DNA of 64,000 nt from Pomphorhynchus laevis (lineage: Eukaryota; Acanthocephala; Palaeacanthocephala; Echinorhynchida; Pomphorhynchidae). The position numbers were made by a program, and so were the translations under genes. Location of the stretch: NCBI GenBank assembly GCA_012934845.2, contig WNNJ02001606.1:288733-352732 (forward strand). The letters are read 5' to 3'. Every line of letters begins with the position of its first letter. The first letter of the stretch is position 1. Positions 1 to 13,100 of this stretch are shown piece after piece. The notes beneath the pieces are model-generated. The model did not search any database, was not told the DNA's origin, and saw only the letters and a list, made by a program, of their open reading frames with translations.

Positions 1-2
1 TC

Positions 3-2960
3 TTTAGTAGTGATGGTTCGTGTGTAGGAAAACTAGTAGACTTCGATAGTGTCACCGAGCGTGTCAAATTTTCCCATTATACGAACATTTTTGTCGGTTA
101 TTCAAATGTTCGTAGTCTCCTGGCTCAGTTCTCGGAAATTAAATTCATAGTTGCTTCGAAACGTTTTGATGTATTTTGTATAACCGAAACATGGCTACAT
201 TCTGACATTTCGGATGACTGTGTTGCCATCCCTAACTATTTTCTAATACGTTTGGATCGCTCATGTGGTAAACGTGGAGGTGGGGTAGCCGCCTATGTGC
301 GAAATAGTCTCCTGGTATCGAAAATCTCGGCTTTTCGCGACGATATTGGTTATTCCTTTGAAGGTCTTGCTTTTACACTGGGAAATGGTCAACGATCCCG
401 ATTCTGCGTCCTTTACCGTTCTCCGTCCTATGAATTAAGATTAGACTCTCTTAAATCACATTTGCTGAGTTTATCTTCGTATCCTCTGATTTTGCTCCTG
501 GGTGACTTCAATATCCCCCAAATAGACTGGAAAAATAGTCATTCACGACCAATTCACGGAATTGGGAAAGTACTGAGTGACTTTCTGTTACTCGAGATGC
601 TACTAGTTCAACATATTAAAGAACCTACTTGTGTGACAGGGACGCCTTCTATACTCGATTTGGTCTTTACTAAGTGTTTGGGTGACGTTTCAGGTGTTCG
701 TTATGACGCACCAATTGGCAATAGCGATCACTGTGTACTCTCTATGCGGCTGTCGCTGTTCAACAGAGCCTCACAAAACTCTAATTTTAAAAAACGTTGT
801 TGGGTAGGTGTTGATGCTAGTCAACTAGCTGCAAGCTTCCCAAAAGGTATCTGTGATAGTCTTCGTATCCACTTCGGTTTGGAGGTTCCTGTAGTCTTTG
901 ATCTGCTCCATGATGAATTGATGCGAATTTCTGATATCTTTGCTCCGCTACGTGCCTGCAAGTTCAAGCATGGACATCCTCCTTGGTTCGACAGAGAGCT
1001 TCTTGATGCTATAAGATCCCGCAACAAATTGTGGCGCGAATTTAGGCGTTCTTCTGCTTCAAAACGTGCCTACATCGACTCTCGGAACTTATGCAATCGG
1101 CTAAAATTTCAGAAACGCTATTCGTACGAAGATAGTATCGCCAGGGATGCATCTTTGAATCCTAGGAGGTTTTGGTCTTATGTAAGAAACAACAGAACAC
1201 TTGTCGCCACAATTAGCTCAATCCAAACGCCAACTGAAACTTTGACCGATCCGTCTCTAATCGCCCAACATTTAGCTGATGGCTTCTTGGTACAGGCTTT
1301 GACCTCTAACAAACTGCATGACTTTAGTTGGAAGTATGTTCCGGTTGCTCATCGGTGTTGTGTTCGTCCACTCAGAGTGGATGAGGTGTTGAACGAGGTT
1401 ATGAAGCTCGATTCGTTTACATCTCCGGGACCAGACAATATTGTCCCCTTCCTCGTCAAATCCCTAGCGAACAAACTGAGCAATGATTCAACTATGTTCT
1501 TCAGATACAGCTTAGATACATCTTGGATTCCTGACAGTTGGAAGTGTGCAATTGTGGTGCCTATTCCCAAAAAGCATCCTGCTAGCTTTTGCGCGGACTT
1601 TCGGCCCATTAGCTTAACTAGCGTATTCTGCAAACTTTTAGAAAGAATCATTGCTAGTAGAATCAGGGATCATTTGGATCGTAATCACATATTGGTTGAA
1701 TCTCAACATGGTTTCAGGATCGGACGTTCATGCCTTACTAACCTACTAACTGCGCGTGAAAAATGGGCTGATGCTCTGGGGGCTGGGTTTTAGGTTCATA
1801 CAGTATTCCTTGATTTTTCGAAAGCTTTTGATAGGGTACCACACGACGGCATAGTGTCTTTACTGTATCACTATGGACTTCATTCATATATTTGTGAGTG
1901 GGTCAGGGAATTTCTATCGAATAGGTCTTTCCGAGTTTGTGTGGGGGGGGGCGTGTTTTCTTATTCGGTAAATATTAATTCTGGCGTACCGCAGGGATCA
2001 GTCCTTGGCCCACTGCTCTTTATAATCTTCATTAATGATCTGCTACTCCGCTTATCATGCTCTCATCTAGCGTTTGCAGACGATCTAAAGATTTGGTCGA
2101 TCATTAGAAGTCCTGCTGATCGAGTATCGTTACAAAATGATCTAAACTCCCTGATCAAGTGGTGCGATTCTACCGGACTACGGTTGAATGTTGATAAATG
2201 TGTTCTCATGCAACTAGGTCGCCCTATTGAAACTCTAAGGTACTTTATTGGAGATATGGTCTTAAAGGAAGTGTCTCATCATAAGGATTTAGGGATTATT
2301 GTCCATAGATCCTTGAAAACAAAGTTGAACACCGACTTCTTTCTAGGTAAAGCTACTAGGGCGTTATATTGTATTAAAAATGCATTCCTCAGGTTAAGCT
2401 GTCACATGTTTAAGAGGTTATTCATCTCCATCGTCAGGCCACACTTGGAGTACTGCATTCAGGCTTGTTTCCCTGTCACTAAGCAAGAACTATTAGACCT
2501 GGAGTCTATTCTTAGGCGCGGATCGAGGCTCTGTATTGGCTTAAGTGGTATTGACTATTATGTACGTCTAAGTCGTATTGGGATGTTGTCGGTACGTGAG
2601 AGGTTCATATCCTTGGAAATGCTATGTATATGGCATATGTCGAATGATGTGGTAGGTTATCCCACCGATGTAATCACTAGGCGGGTAGATCAGTTGCGGG
2701 GACATAGCAGAGTCTTGTATAAATTTAGATTTGGCAGATTACCAAAAGTGTATAGACTCTCAAGGAGAGGAATTAACATGTGGAATTCGTTGCCTGAGGA
2801 AGTCGTTGCAGCCCCCAGTTTGAGAACGTTTAAATCACGATGCTACAAATGGATACATGAACAATGCCGCCATTCAACACTACCACTGGAATACCCTAAT
2901 TAGCTACGTTGACTGACCATTTGCTTTTGTTTTATTTTTTTTGGACTCTGCCTGAATAGC
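3..2960 (+). mobile_element. LINE A: CR1/Jockey-type non-LTR retrotransposon, nearly complete second ORF
   Basis: One frame is open from the left window edge to 2903 except for a single TAG at 1791-1793. The sequence reads on in the same frame (FLDFSKAFDRVPH follows within 15 codons), so the element is broken by one nonsense codon. The N-terminal part is an APE-type endonuclease (YSNVRSL near 105, FCITETWL near 175, LGDFNIPQIDW near 500). The reverse transcriptase follows: FRPISLTSVFCKLLERI, HGFRIGRSC, GVPQGSVLGPLLF and the catalytic FADD near 2069. The C-terminal block (RRGINMWNSLPEEVV) is typical of CR1/Jockey LINEs. The 3' end is a short AT-rich trailer ending in AATAATAATAAAG near 2960-2990. 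The 5' end and any ORF1 lie outside the window. No other break is visible, so insertion is fairly recent. Confidence 0.95.
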
Positions 2961-2961
2961 C

Positions 2962-3640
2962 TTTTGGCTTTGGTATGTATTGGAATAATAATAAAGATTT
3001 ATCTCCCGTTTGTGTTGTGCGTTTATATAATGCTCTTATAAGACCGATATTAGAATATGTGTCGCCAGTAGTCTTTCCGTGTACGCGTACAGAACTTGAT
3101 CAATTAGAGCGCATACTTCGACGGTTTACGAAATTATGTCCTCAGGTACGATATCTTCCCTATGAGGCACGAATAAAAAGTTTGAATATGCCGACAGTGC
3201 GTGAAAGGTTCCTTCTTTTCGACCTTCTAGCTATGTATCGACTAGTTAATAAAGATGAAAATTTTCCAGCAAATAGAGTTGAACTCAATGAACGGGATGG
3301 ACGTAGAGGGCACTCGAAAGTACTAGTAGTACATGAGCACGGAAAATACCCTCGTCATTTCCGACTGTCTCATCGAGCGGTGAATATTTGGAATCGTCTT
3401 CCAGTTGATGTCGTTGCGGTGCATACAATCAATGAATTTAAATCCAATATAAAGAACTGGATTCGAAATGAGAACGAGTGGTGGTTGCTGCAGTACCCAT
3501 GGTTCTGATATATATACTGAACGATTTTTTTGATTTTTTTCTTGTATTTATTTGTTTTTTATGTGAGCGGTCAAAACAGCCTTATGGCTATGACCTGTAG
3601 TAATTTTTTTAATTGTTGTAATTGTTGTAATATTTCGTTA
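2962..3640 (+). mobile_element. LINE B: 5'-truncated tail of a second CR1/Jockey-type LINE
   Basis: An open frame to 3508 encodes only the RT thumb and C-terminal block: VRLYNALIRPILEYVSP matches the LINE A segment RLFISIVRPHLEYCIQ, and AVNIWNRLPVDVVAV matches the LINE A segment GINMWNSLPEEVVAA. The two are clearly related but much diverged, so they are different families of one clade. The element ends in a trailer with a short ATTGTTGTA repeat near 3610-3635, a usual LINE tail. LINE A lies directly upstream in the same orientation, as if it inserted into or next to this copy. The tail runs into the coding sequence of the ISXO2-like gene on the other strand. Confidence 0.9.
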
Positions 3641-3944
3641 ACTAATTTGATTGTTTTAGATAGGGATAATCGTGCTCCTTCAAACCAAGTCCCTTCACGA
3701 ACGGATGGCGAAACATTGCACTGCGATTTTTGGCATCGCCAGTATATATTGTCGCCTCGATTACTCAGTTTCATCGAATGCTTGCGACGACATATTTTTT
3801 CTAAAATATCTTTAGAATATATGTTATTAATATAACGTTTGACATACCTCTTGGAATAAGTTCACGAGTCTGCAAGAATTTTACCGCATCCATTTCCGTA
3901 GTAATATTACTGCGTAACCAGTTTAGGTTTATATTACTAGACAT
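3640..3944 (-). pseudogene. ISXO2-like transposase-type gene, N-terminal fragment in two exons
   Basis: On the minus strand a start codon at 3944 opens an exon 3944-3848 (MSSNINLNWLRSN..., donor GTATGT). The second exon starts at 3800 after a TTTTAG acceptor, and the joined phase is correct. It encodes a zinc-ribbon-like segment (KICRRKHSMKL, then YWRCQKSQC) followed by REGTWFEGARLSLS. This CxxxxxxM...WRC...GTWFEG pattern is that of the N-terminal part of proteins with an ISXO2-like (IS1595-type) transposase domain, which are multi-copy in several invertebrates. The expected DDE part is absent, because the tail of LINE B begins at about 3640; the rest must lie left of the window or is lost. 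It could be a transposon or a gene derived from one; as it stands it is truncated. Confidence 0.7.
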
Positions 3945-4830
3945 CTGCTAATATTTACGAATTTGCAAAATAATATGTTCACAGAGATTATAACAAAGAG
4001 GTATTAAAACTTTTGAACATCTACAAAGTTTGGTAGAAAAATCGATTACACGTACTTACCATATCACTTGGGAGGAATGGGGTATATCAAAGGGAGATTA
4101 AAGATTGTATTATATATGTGATAAACAATGTTATGAAGATGAATTTGATGTATATGAAATTTAAACGACAATGCCCGATAAATCCCCATTATCCCCATAG
4201 TAATCGTTTGGTCGATCAAATTTTCTAAGAATTTTAAAAATTAGTTTTTGAAATTAAATGTTCAATAACTTTATGTGGAAAATCTCAAATTACTAAAGTT
4301 TTGGATTATAGATCATGATAAATATGCAGATTGCAGTACTGCAATAAAAATTGTATGTTTATATTTGAGATTTTTCAAATTCAAATCATTTTGTTTCGAA
4401 AAAGTGAAGAAAGTTGAATAACTTTTCGTTCATTTATTGAAAAACTTTACAATGATAGCAATTACACCGGAAATTCATGCAAATAATACAAATATATTTA
4501 AAAGTAATTCCATTCCAACTTCAATTCGATTAAAATTTTAAAAAATTAAATATTTAATTTTTTTAAAAATTTAAATATTTATATTTCTGCTTGTTTCTCC
4601 CAAAAAAATTTGTCAGTTGAAAAAGTACTTACAATTCCGTTATTTTAGCACATTCTTATTTTGCTACGACAAAGTCAGTAAAATAGAAAAGATCAAAATT
4701 ATCTTTACAATCTGAATCTTGTTTGCAGGCAGGCTTACAAGTTCTTAAAATGTTTCAAGGCACTTGTTAAGGACAAGTGCTTAGAACAAATGTGTCGGTC
4801 ATTTGGCTTGCATATATTAAACATCGCCTT
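3945..4830. other. AT-rich intergenic sequence
   Basis: No coding exon, RNA gene or element was recognised. The first exon of UFL1 could lie here or in 5.3-7.2 kb, but no start-coding segment like the UFL1 N-terminus was found. Confidence 0.6.
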
Positions 4831-5262
4831 TTGAGTGCTCCTACGTCCCCGTCATTTCGACCACACATCCACATATCTTGCCCAACTCGCCTGACCCACC
4901 ATCTACATCCGCATCTAACTCCACCTTCTCGTAACTTTTCGTCTCATTGCTATCGGCTCCTCATCGTTCATCAACCTCTCTTTCTTAGACGGCACTCGCC
5001 TCATCTCACTATCGCTGCGTTCCCGTCATTCCCTCTTACTCCACGTTCCTAATTACTCCAACAATTACGGTCTCCGATTCTTCCTTGTCGCCGCCCCACT
5101 CGTCTGGAATTAGCTCGCTCTCAACGTCTGCCGCGCTCCCTTCTTTATCACATTCAAATAACGCCTCCGTAACCACCTTCAAACACACGGTTTAATTTTT
5201 TCAAGGTCATGCAAGCGTGCTCCCGCACGCATTTTCCACGTAAAAATAAATTCTTCTTTAAC
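4831..5262 (+). mobile_element. LINE C copy 1: L2/CR1-like LINE 3' fragment
   Basis: The translation resembles the last part of an L2/CR1-type RT protein (FDHTSTY, then PTIYIRI in one frame, then HQPLFLRRHSPHLTIAAFPSFP in a shifted frame), followed by a GC-richer trailer that ends in a short hairpin-like GCGTGC/GCACGC motif and an A-rich end near 5262. It shares this sequence with 5720-6541 (minus), 32350-32746 (plus) and 46845-47850 (minus). The copy is 5' truncated and frame-broken. Its 3' end faces that of the 5720-6541 copy, 457 bp away. Confidence 0.85.
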
Positions 5263-5719
5263 TTAAAAGTATAACTAATCTATAGATGACTACTTTGAGG
5301 ATAGAAATAATCAGTAAGTATAGTCAGGCTATTGGATAAAATTTTGCTCCGCCCCTACTGTCACAGGTGTAATCCAAAATCAGAGATGCTTTCGATTGAA
5401 TTTGTACTGTGTTTAAAAATTTGATTGTTCATCAGTGCAAATCTTAAAGCAGTAGACAATTCGGATGATTGCAAGATAATGCTAAAAAGAATAACATCGA
5501 GATCATTAAAATAAAAATCATTAAAATAAACATCAAATATGGATAACATGATGTCACAAACAATGATATAACGATCACTGGATAAGATATGAGCTGAAAT
5601 GTAAATATTGAGGTAACAGCTGATGAGGTTTACCATTACCAAATGTAAACAGGCTACTTTTGGCTTTTATGAATTGAACATAGCAGTAAAAATAGATTTT
5701 TTTACTTGACAAATTCCTT
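5263..5719. other. Spacer between the two facing LINE C copies
   Basis: AT-rich. A 93-residue frame on the minus strand (5361-5642) is low-complexity (repeated FNDFYFND) and has no recognisable family. I see no gene here. Confidence 0.5.
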
Positions 5720-6541
5720 CTGGCGTACGCTTACATGACTACGAAGAAAAACAAACAAAAGTTTAAATTATGTGTCGAGAAGGCATGAACGGAGGAGGTG
5801 TTTGAATGTGATAAAGGAGGGAGCGCGGCGGACGTCGAGAGGGAGTTGATTCTAGTCGAGTGAGGCGGCGACGAAGGATCAGAGATTGTAGTTGTTGGAG
5901 TAATTGGGATGTGAAGTAAGAGGGTATGACGGGAACGCAGCGATAGCGAGGTGGTGCGAGTGTCATCTTAGAAAGGAAGGTTGATGAACGATGAGGAGCC
6001 GACAGCGATGAGACGAAAAGTTACGAGAAGAAGGCGGAGTTTGATGCGAATGAGGATGGTGGGCCAGGAGAGTGGGGCAATATATGTGGATGTGTGGTCG
6101 AAGCGACGGAGACGAAAGAGCACTCGAACGGCGGTGTTGATTATTCGTTGTAGGGGTAGGATTATGGATTTTGGAGAATTGGCGAAAAGACTAAGGCAGT
6201 AATCGATTTTAGGGAAGAGAAGCGATGAAAGAAGAGACATACAAGAACAGAAGTCGATAAATAGGCAGATACGGCGAATATCATGGATAATTAAGTTAGA
6301 CGAGCGGACCTTGTCACGGACGAAGGGTTTAAGGGAAAGGTGATCATCGAAATGGAAGCCTAAGAAAGTTGATTGTGGACTATGGGATGATTGATGAGGT
6401 AAAATATATTGGGGGAGGATATATGTTAGGGTTACCAGGGATGATCCACATTATTTTGGACATGTCGGGGTTTAGAACGAGATGAAGATGGAAGAGATGT
6501 TTATAGATAAAAGAAAGACAGTTGAAGGCAGAAATGACTAT
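5720..6541 (-). mobile_element. LINE C copy 2: L2/CR1-like LINE 3' fragment
   Basis: On the minus strand the frame 6240-5968 reads LLSSLLFPKIDYCLSLFANSPK, then LQRIINTAVRVLF, then FDHTSTY. These are the family hallmarks (SRLDYCNxLLxGLPK...LQRVQNAAAR...FDHITP) that follow the RT palm in L2/CR1 LINEs. Upstream (to 6541) it matches copy 4 across the region just after the YADD motif, but this copy stops short of the catalytic motif. The trailer ends near 5720. Several frameshifts are needed to follow the family protein, so it is dead. Confidence 0.88.
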
Positions 6542-7189
6542 ACCGTGTATGCAATTAAATTAATGTAATTGTTAATTATCTATGTAATTAAATTAATTTT
6601 TATAACTAATTAATTTTTTAAATTTTTTATTAAACAATTGATTTTAAAATTAATTATTTAATTAATTTTTAATTTCTAGGAAGATTTCTTTGTCTTTCAT
6701 ATTTAGTTTGCAAATATACATTTGCCTAATACATACTATTTCATTTATTTTTTAAATTTTCAAATAAGACTTTGACTTTGTAATCTTACTCTGACCAACA
6801 AAAATATTGAATACAACCTGTGTAGTTTATAAACTGTTAAGTTTGTGTGCTTTGAAAATTAAGATTTTAGCCGTTACCACTGTCGATCTCATTTACTTAG
6901 CACAAACATCATTAAAACATTGATTAGATTTTCTACTCGATGGAAGGATGCTTTTATTGCTAGACTAAGGGTTTGATTATCTGGAGATTGAAAGACGTCG
7001 ATCATTATTTGATTGCTTACAATCTTGAAAAATATCAATCCTTATCAGTGTTTTGCAGCATAACATCGCTAAGCCGCGTTTAATTATAAAATTCCTATAT
7101 TGTATGTTAATTTTGGTTGATTTAGTTAAGTTTAGCAAATTCTCTTTTAAAATCTGTTAAATTCATGTTCTATTAATGAATAATTTCAG
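6542..7189. other. AT-rich sequence before the first visible UFL1 exon
   Basis: No exon, RNA gene or repeat was recognised. It is probably UFL1 intron, since the next exon begins at an acceptor and in mid-codon. Confidence 0.55.
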
Positions 7190-10100
7190 CAATTTCCGAA
7201 ACTAGTTGCGTAGATATCATTGAGCTTCTTTCTCAACGAAAACTAGTTGAATTATATCATTCGCTTGATGGACGTTTCTACATCACGCCACCACGATTAT
7301 ATACATGCGTTGAACGACATATTAGATATTACGGTACGTTACAATTTGCTTTTATTATGCAACGAATATATTCTTTTACTTTTTAATATCAAATATGATT
7401 TTTTACTTATGACTTTTGACTTTTTTATATCAAATATTGCAAACTGTTTCTTACCTAAATTGTGCCAGTGCTGCTGATGGCTGATGTGCTCAATCACTTG
7501 AATATGTCTTGTGAAATATTCGTTCAGAAATAAAAACATGTCATGTTACATGACTTTTCTAAAGATGATCAAGACAGCTATTAAACGAAATACATTACTT
7601 CCACCTCATGTTTTGTTGGGTAACATAATATCCTGTTTCTTCTTTAATTCAATATTTTTTCAATTTTTAAACACGATTACCATCTAAATGATTTTAGATA
7701 AAATTAACAATTGCGTGATTTACAAGCTACTGATTAAATGTAACGTTTATATTATTGATTTGCTTTAACTTAAAAAATTAAATTTTAGTGTCTGACTGCT
7801 ATCTTTATAAATAGTGATGCAATTAAATACGATGAATATGTTACAGGAACATTATTTATAAGTTTGCTGTAAATGTAAATTTACAATCATTAATATAAAA
7901 TAATTATCAGCAGATGAGAAGCTATTTGCCTTATCAACTTTGTAAATTCAAAAATTCTTTCTTCATATTTATTTTAATTTTTAAATAAATAAAATTGTTC
8001 TGATTAACTCAAATATTTAGTGCTTTATAATGCTTGATTTATTATTTGATTTTTAATAGATTCGTTGCATTTTTAATAATAATATTGCGTTCATACTCAG
8101 AAGAATAAAGGTTTAAATCGCTAATGGTTAAAAATAAAACATTAAAAATTTTCAAATTGTCTTAATGCTTTTACTGAATTTTGGGTATTTATTTTTTAGG
8201 TCGCGCTACACTCGAAACACTTCAGTTGAATTTACAAATTGACTCTTATGTTTTGTCCCATTTGCTTAATGAACTCATTAAAAATTGTGAGGATATCTGC
8301 ATGCTTCACGGAGAAGTATTTACCCGGTAGGTGAAATATTATACAAAAAATAATGTTTTTTATTTATTTAATATTCCTATCTATAATATGTAATTATTAA
8401 TAAGAACTAGCGCTAATTGATGCTTGCGTTATCATTATATAGATATGATAATTGGCCTTTGGTGCTTTCTTAAAATATAATTCAACAAATGCCGTGTTTA
8501 TAACATTATGCATTTAACGTAAGCGTAAATATATTAGCTTTGGATAGTTCGAATACCATTATTATTAATCATGAAGATTCATGATTTTACTGTCTAGCGT
8601 GATTTTATCTATTTTAACTAATTGTGAATAGGATTTGTTTCTACCTTTAAAAAATTGCATACACGAAACGCGGCGATATCGCCGTTTTTACAAATCATTA
8701 AGTTTGGTAGAAAAATGATGAATTTTAAATGACAATTCCATTTAGATTATTGTATCTTCATGGCTTTGAAGATTTTAGAACGCCATGCCTTTTTTGCTAG
8801 GAGGTAATCCCTCCTCGCGAAAGAGAACGTGTTTGAAAATAAGAGTCACTCGTAATTATTCCTTAGGTTGTTTTGATAAATTTGAAAGAGAGTCGAGGAT
8901 GTCGGTTCACATTATTGTTGAAGGAAGAAAAGGCATCTGTCGACAGAACATTATTGTTGTTAAAACCAATATTTCGGTTTCCAAGCGAAACCAATTTCAA
9001 GATAATCTACAAAGTAAAAACAAAACACATTAGAAAATTATACAATGTACAGGGTATTCTAAGTGAGCATAGTATGACCATCGTTGCCGTTCATTGTTGG
9101 CTTTTTTGTCTAATTAATATTGCAACTAGACACTATAAATTTGGAGTCACCATAAAGGCTCTCATTTGAACCCGACATCATGCTGCGAAAAATAAAAGTA
9201 GCAATATTAATTAGAAAAAAAATCCAGCAATGAACGGTAACGATTGTCATACTTTGCTCACCTAGATTCCCCTTTACATTGTATAATTCGCTAATGTGTT
9301 TTGTTTTTACTTTGTAAATTACCATGAAAATGGTTTCGCTTGGAAACTGAAATATTGGTTTTAACAACAATATTGATTTTAACAACAATGTTCTGTCGGC
9401 GGATGCCTGTTCTTCTTTCAACAGTAGTTATTCCTTATTTGCATACCTCGATGCAAAATTTCAAGTATTATATTGCAATAGTATTATATTATAATATAAT
9501 ATTGCAATATTCCTTGGCCATAAACATTTTGGGTACAAGAGACTACAAATATTTGGATTGTTCCAATATGTTTGCTATCATTGATCCTGCTAGTTGCACG
9601 CAAAATCGCCACCTGTTTGCATATATTTGTTATATTATGTATTTCTCTTTGCATGCATTTATTATACTTATTTACCAGGGCTTGCCTTGAACAAATCTAC
9701 GAAGAGATATGCGAGGTTACTTACGAAAAGCGTTGTATTCGCATATTGGACTTGTGCAGTCGATTGGATTCAATATCTCTGTCGCTATTCAATGAGGTAA
9801 TAAGCCGAATTTATTAATTCTTTGCTAATGCAAACACTTATATATTAAATCACAATTCAATTTCTTATGTTCGTGCATTTAACTAGGTTTTATCGATGTC
9901 GGATTCGTTTTCGAAACAGTATAAAATAGAGATTATTGGAAATTCAATATGTTCCCAAACGTACAAGGATTTACAATGTTCTCTCTTACTTGGTTCACTG
10001 GAGGCGTGCATAAGTCCCATTGATATTAGCAAACAGCTGTGCTCTACTGATTTAATTGATGCTAATATCCTACAATGTAAGTATATCACTCTACTCGTCT

Positions 10101-13100
10101 ACTAAGGATTTTAAGCTAAACTTCATATCATTATGTTCATGTATGCAAGCAATTAGTGCCACTGCGATCAGCCTTTTATTTAATTTTAATGAGCAAACGA
10201 AAATGACTTTTTTCAATTTGATTCATACGGCACACTATGTTGTAGTCAATGTAGAATAGCAGAAACTATTTTCCAAATCAGTTTGCTAGTCCCTGAATTA
10301 GTAAGAAACACACGTTTATAGTGCCACTACCGTTTTGTCATCGTTTTTGTTCACTCATCAATACAGAATTATACTTCTGGCTGCAAAGGCTCCACCTCCG
10401 GACTGTCATTTAAGAATATAAATACTGCCGCGATGACCGACATTATTTGTTGTTTACAAGATGAGTCAAGAAGCATATTGTATTAACCATAATTATTATA
10501 GCCAATTTTATTTTTGCATTTGATATAATTCCTATGCATTAAAATACATATCGTTTAGCCTTTTTGTAACTAACTAGTAAAACCATTGTTTTGTCATTAA
10601 TAATTCATTTCCACTCTAATCGTTTCATAACTGTGCAGCTGTAACCCATAATATCAGTTGATTTTATAAGCAAAATTAGTTTTATTTTCATTATTGTTTT
10701 ATTATTATGATCCACTATTATTACGATTTATGGATTAGTTTGTCAGTGATGCCATTGCCTGTCATTAATCAATGTTATTGACTTTACGTAGTAAAATGAA
10801 ATTTGATGACAAGTCTATTAATATTTGTTAATTTGTTTCTTTTATTGTTATTATACAAATAACGAGAAAATTATTTTTGTTCGCTTTAGATTCTTTGGAA
10901 GCAATCAAAAAGAAACATGCACTAAACGGACAATTCATCCACGGCTATTATATACCTAATGCTTATATTGAAAAGCAAATGATCGCTATCCGAAGACTTC
11001 TCGACACTAATGGATATATAGGTACTATTATCTTGCAAATATGTGATATTTGTAATGTTAACATTTTTTGTCATTTACAGTTTTTCAGTGGATTTTCAAA
11101 TTTTCTAAAATTTTATTTAAATTTTTATTAATTCACAAAACGCGGGAAGTCCTATCAGCTAATTGAGTATACTCTTTTTTTGCAATACAAAATTAAAAAT
11201 AGATAATAAATAATTATATAAGATTTTATTTAATTTATATCAATTTAAAATTTAAAATTGAAATTTAAAATATAAATCTATTTTTTAATTGCCTAATTAA
11301 TAACAGACGATGTATCCGAATAAGGAATTGGGGTCATTAGAAGGAACTGCTATGTTATCAGATTTCGACCCCTATTTGTCGACCCTATAGGAATTGAGGA
11401 ATATTTATATTTTATTAATTTTTAAATTAATAAAATGTATTTTTTATTGCTGAAAATAAAGGAAATAGTTTTCACGATAAATCATCTGCTTAACTTATTT
11501 TAGCACCTTTGCCGTCAACTAAGTACAATGACACAATGACGTGCTTTACTTGCTTTGCTAATTTTGGAGTTCATTTTCTTTGTCATCAACCCTGTATAAT
11601 CATGGTGTCAAATACACGCATAAATACACTGAGCTTTCTCTAGTGACATTGATTTGCTAAATCAATGTGGTAACCGCAACTACAATCAATAGCAATAATA
11701 TAAATTATTAATGGTTTTGCAGTATTTCCATTAAATACTTCAAATCTCATACTTCATATAAGCATAGAATAAATATATTTTTACAGTTTTTGTGGCGCTC
11801 CCATTAACTTATTTAAAAAATGTTACGCTACACCTCAACAACACGTTCGACGACAGAATATTACATTCATGATATAATTGTAATGTAAGCATTTGCAATG
11901 CGCTTGTTTTTGTAATGTTAAGATTTTAAAAGAGTATTCAAAGTATTCCAAAAACTCATTGTTGCGAAGACAATGGAATGCAGTTAAATAAGGTGTCTAA
12001 AACCCAATATTATTTTAGAGGACACTTTCATTTTAGTTGCCAATTATAAAGAGCACATGATTTTTTTTGAATTTTATTTAAAAGGAAATTATCATTACTG
12101 CAAATTTACAGTAACGAACTGTTACCTAGTGTAACCGTTCTTGTGTAATTATTACACTAACAACCTGAAGATGGTAACAGTTCGTTACTAAAACCTTGCA
12201 ATGACAACTATCTTTTAGATAAAATTCTAAAAATTCTCTGTGATCTTTATTATAACGTAATATATTTGCTCAACAAGCGAGTGAGTTTAGTACATTATTT
12301 TTCCGTAACTGATTGATTCAACCTGTTCACCAACAGGTGTTGTATATATTATTGTAATGATATCAGCGATGATGATCAGCGATGTTGATCAGCGATGTAT
12401 TGGTTGATCAGCGATGTTTAACGTTCGCTCATCAATATTTTTTTTTAATTTTTCATATAATTATTAATCTATCATCAATTTCCTTCGATACATTTATTTG
12501 TTTTACATCTAGTGGGCAGGATTATAAATAATACTCACCAATACATCTAGTGGGCATTATTATAAATAATAATCACCAATACTGATTGATATAGTATTCA
12601 GTGAAATGAATGTTCTATAAAAGTTATTAATTTACGATTATTGAAATGTATATGGTGTAGTAATTGAAAATTAGTGCCTTATTACTATCTAATAAAGACG
12701 GTTTACACAAAGTAGTCACTATTCCGACATATTGGTCTTTGTGCAATTATTTTTGTAAAGTTTATATTTCTAGCGATATATGATTGTATACTTTTCTCGT
12801 GTTGCATTTTTAATTAGATTACCGATTGCTTAATGAATGGAAGGTCATTGATAGACAGTGGTTGATGCAGAAGATGTTTTCCAATAAATCAAGCTTTTTT
12901 GAAAGCTGCTGGATTACGAGTGAGCATTTAGATCGTTTGTTTACAGAAGCAAAATCTTCACTAATGGAAAAGGGGTACTGCAATATCGAGGTACATATTC
13001 AATATTAATCAACTTTGTTTTTTATTGTGGATTGTATCCATCGAGAAGAAAGAAAATAAAATTATTTCCTTATTTCACAAATTTTTGACTATTGCAAAAT

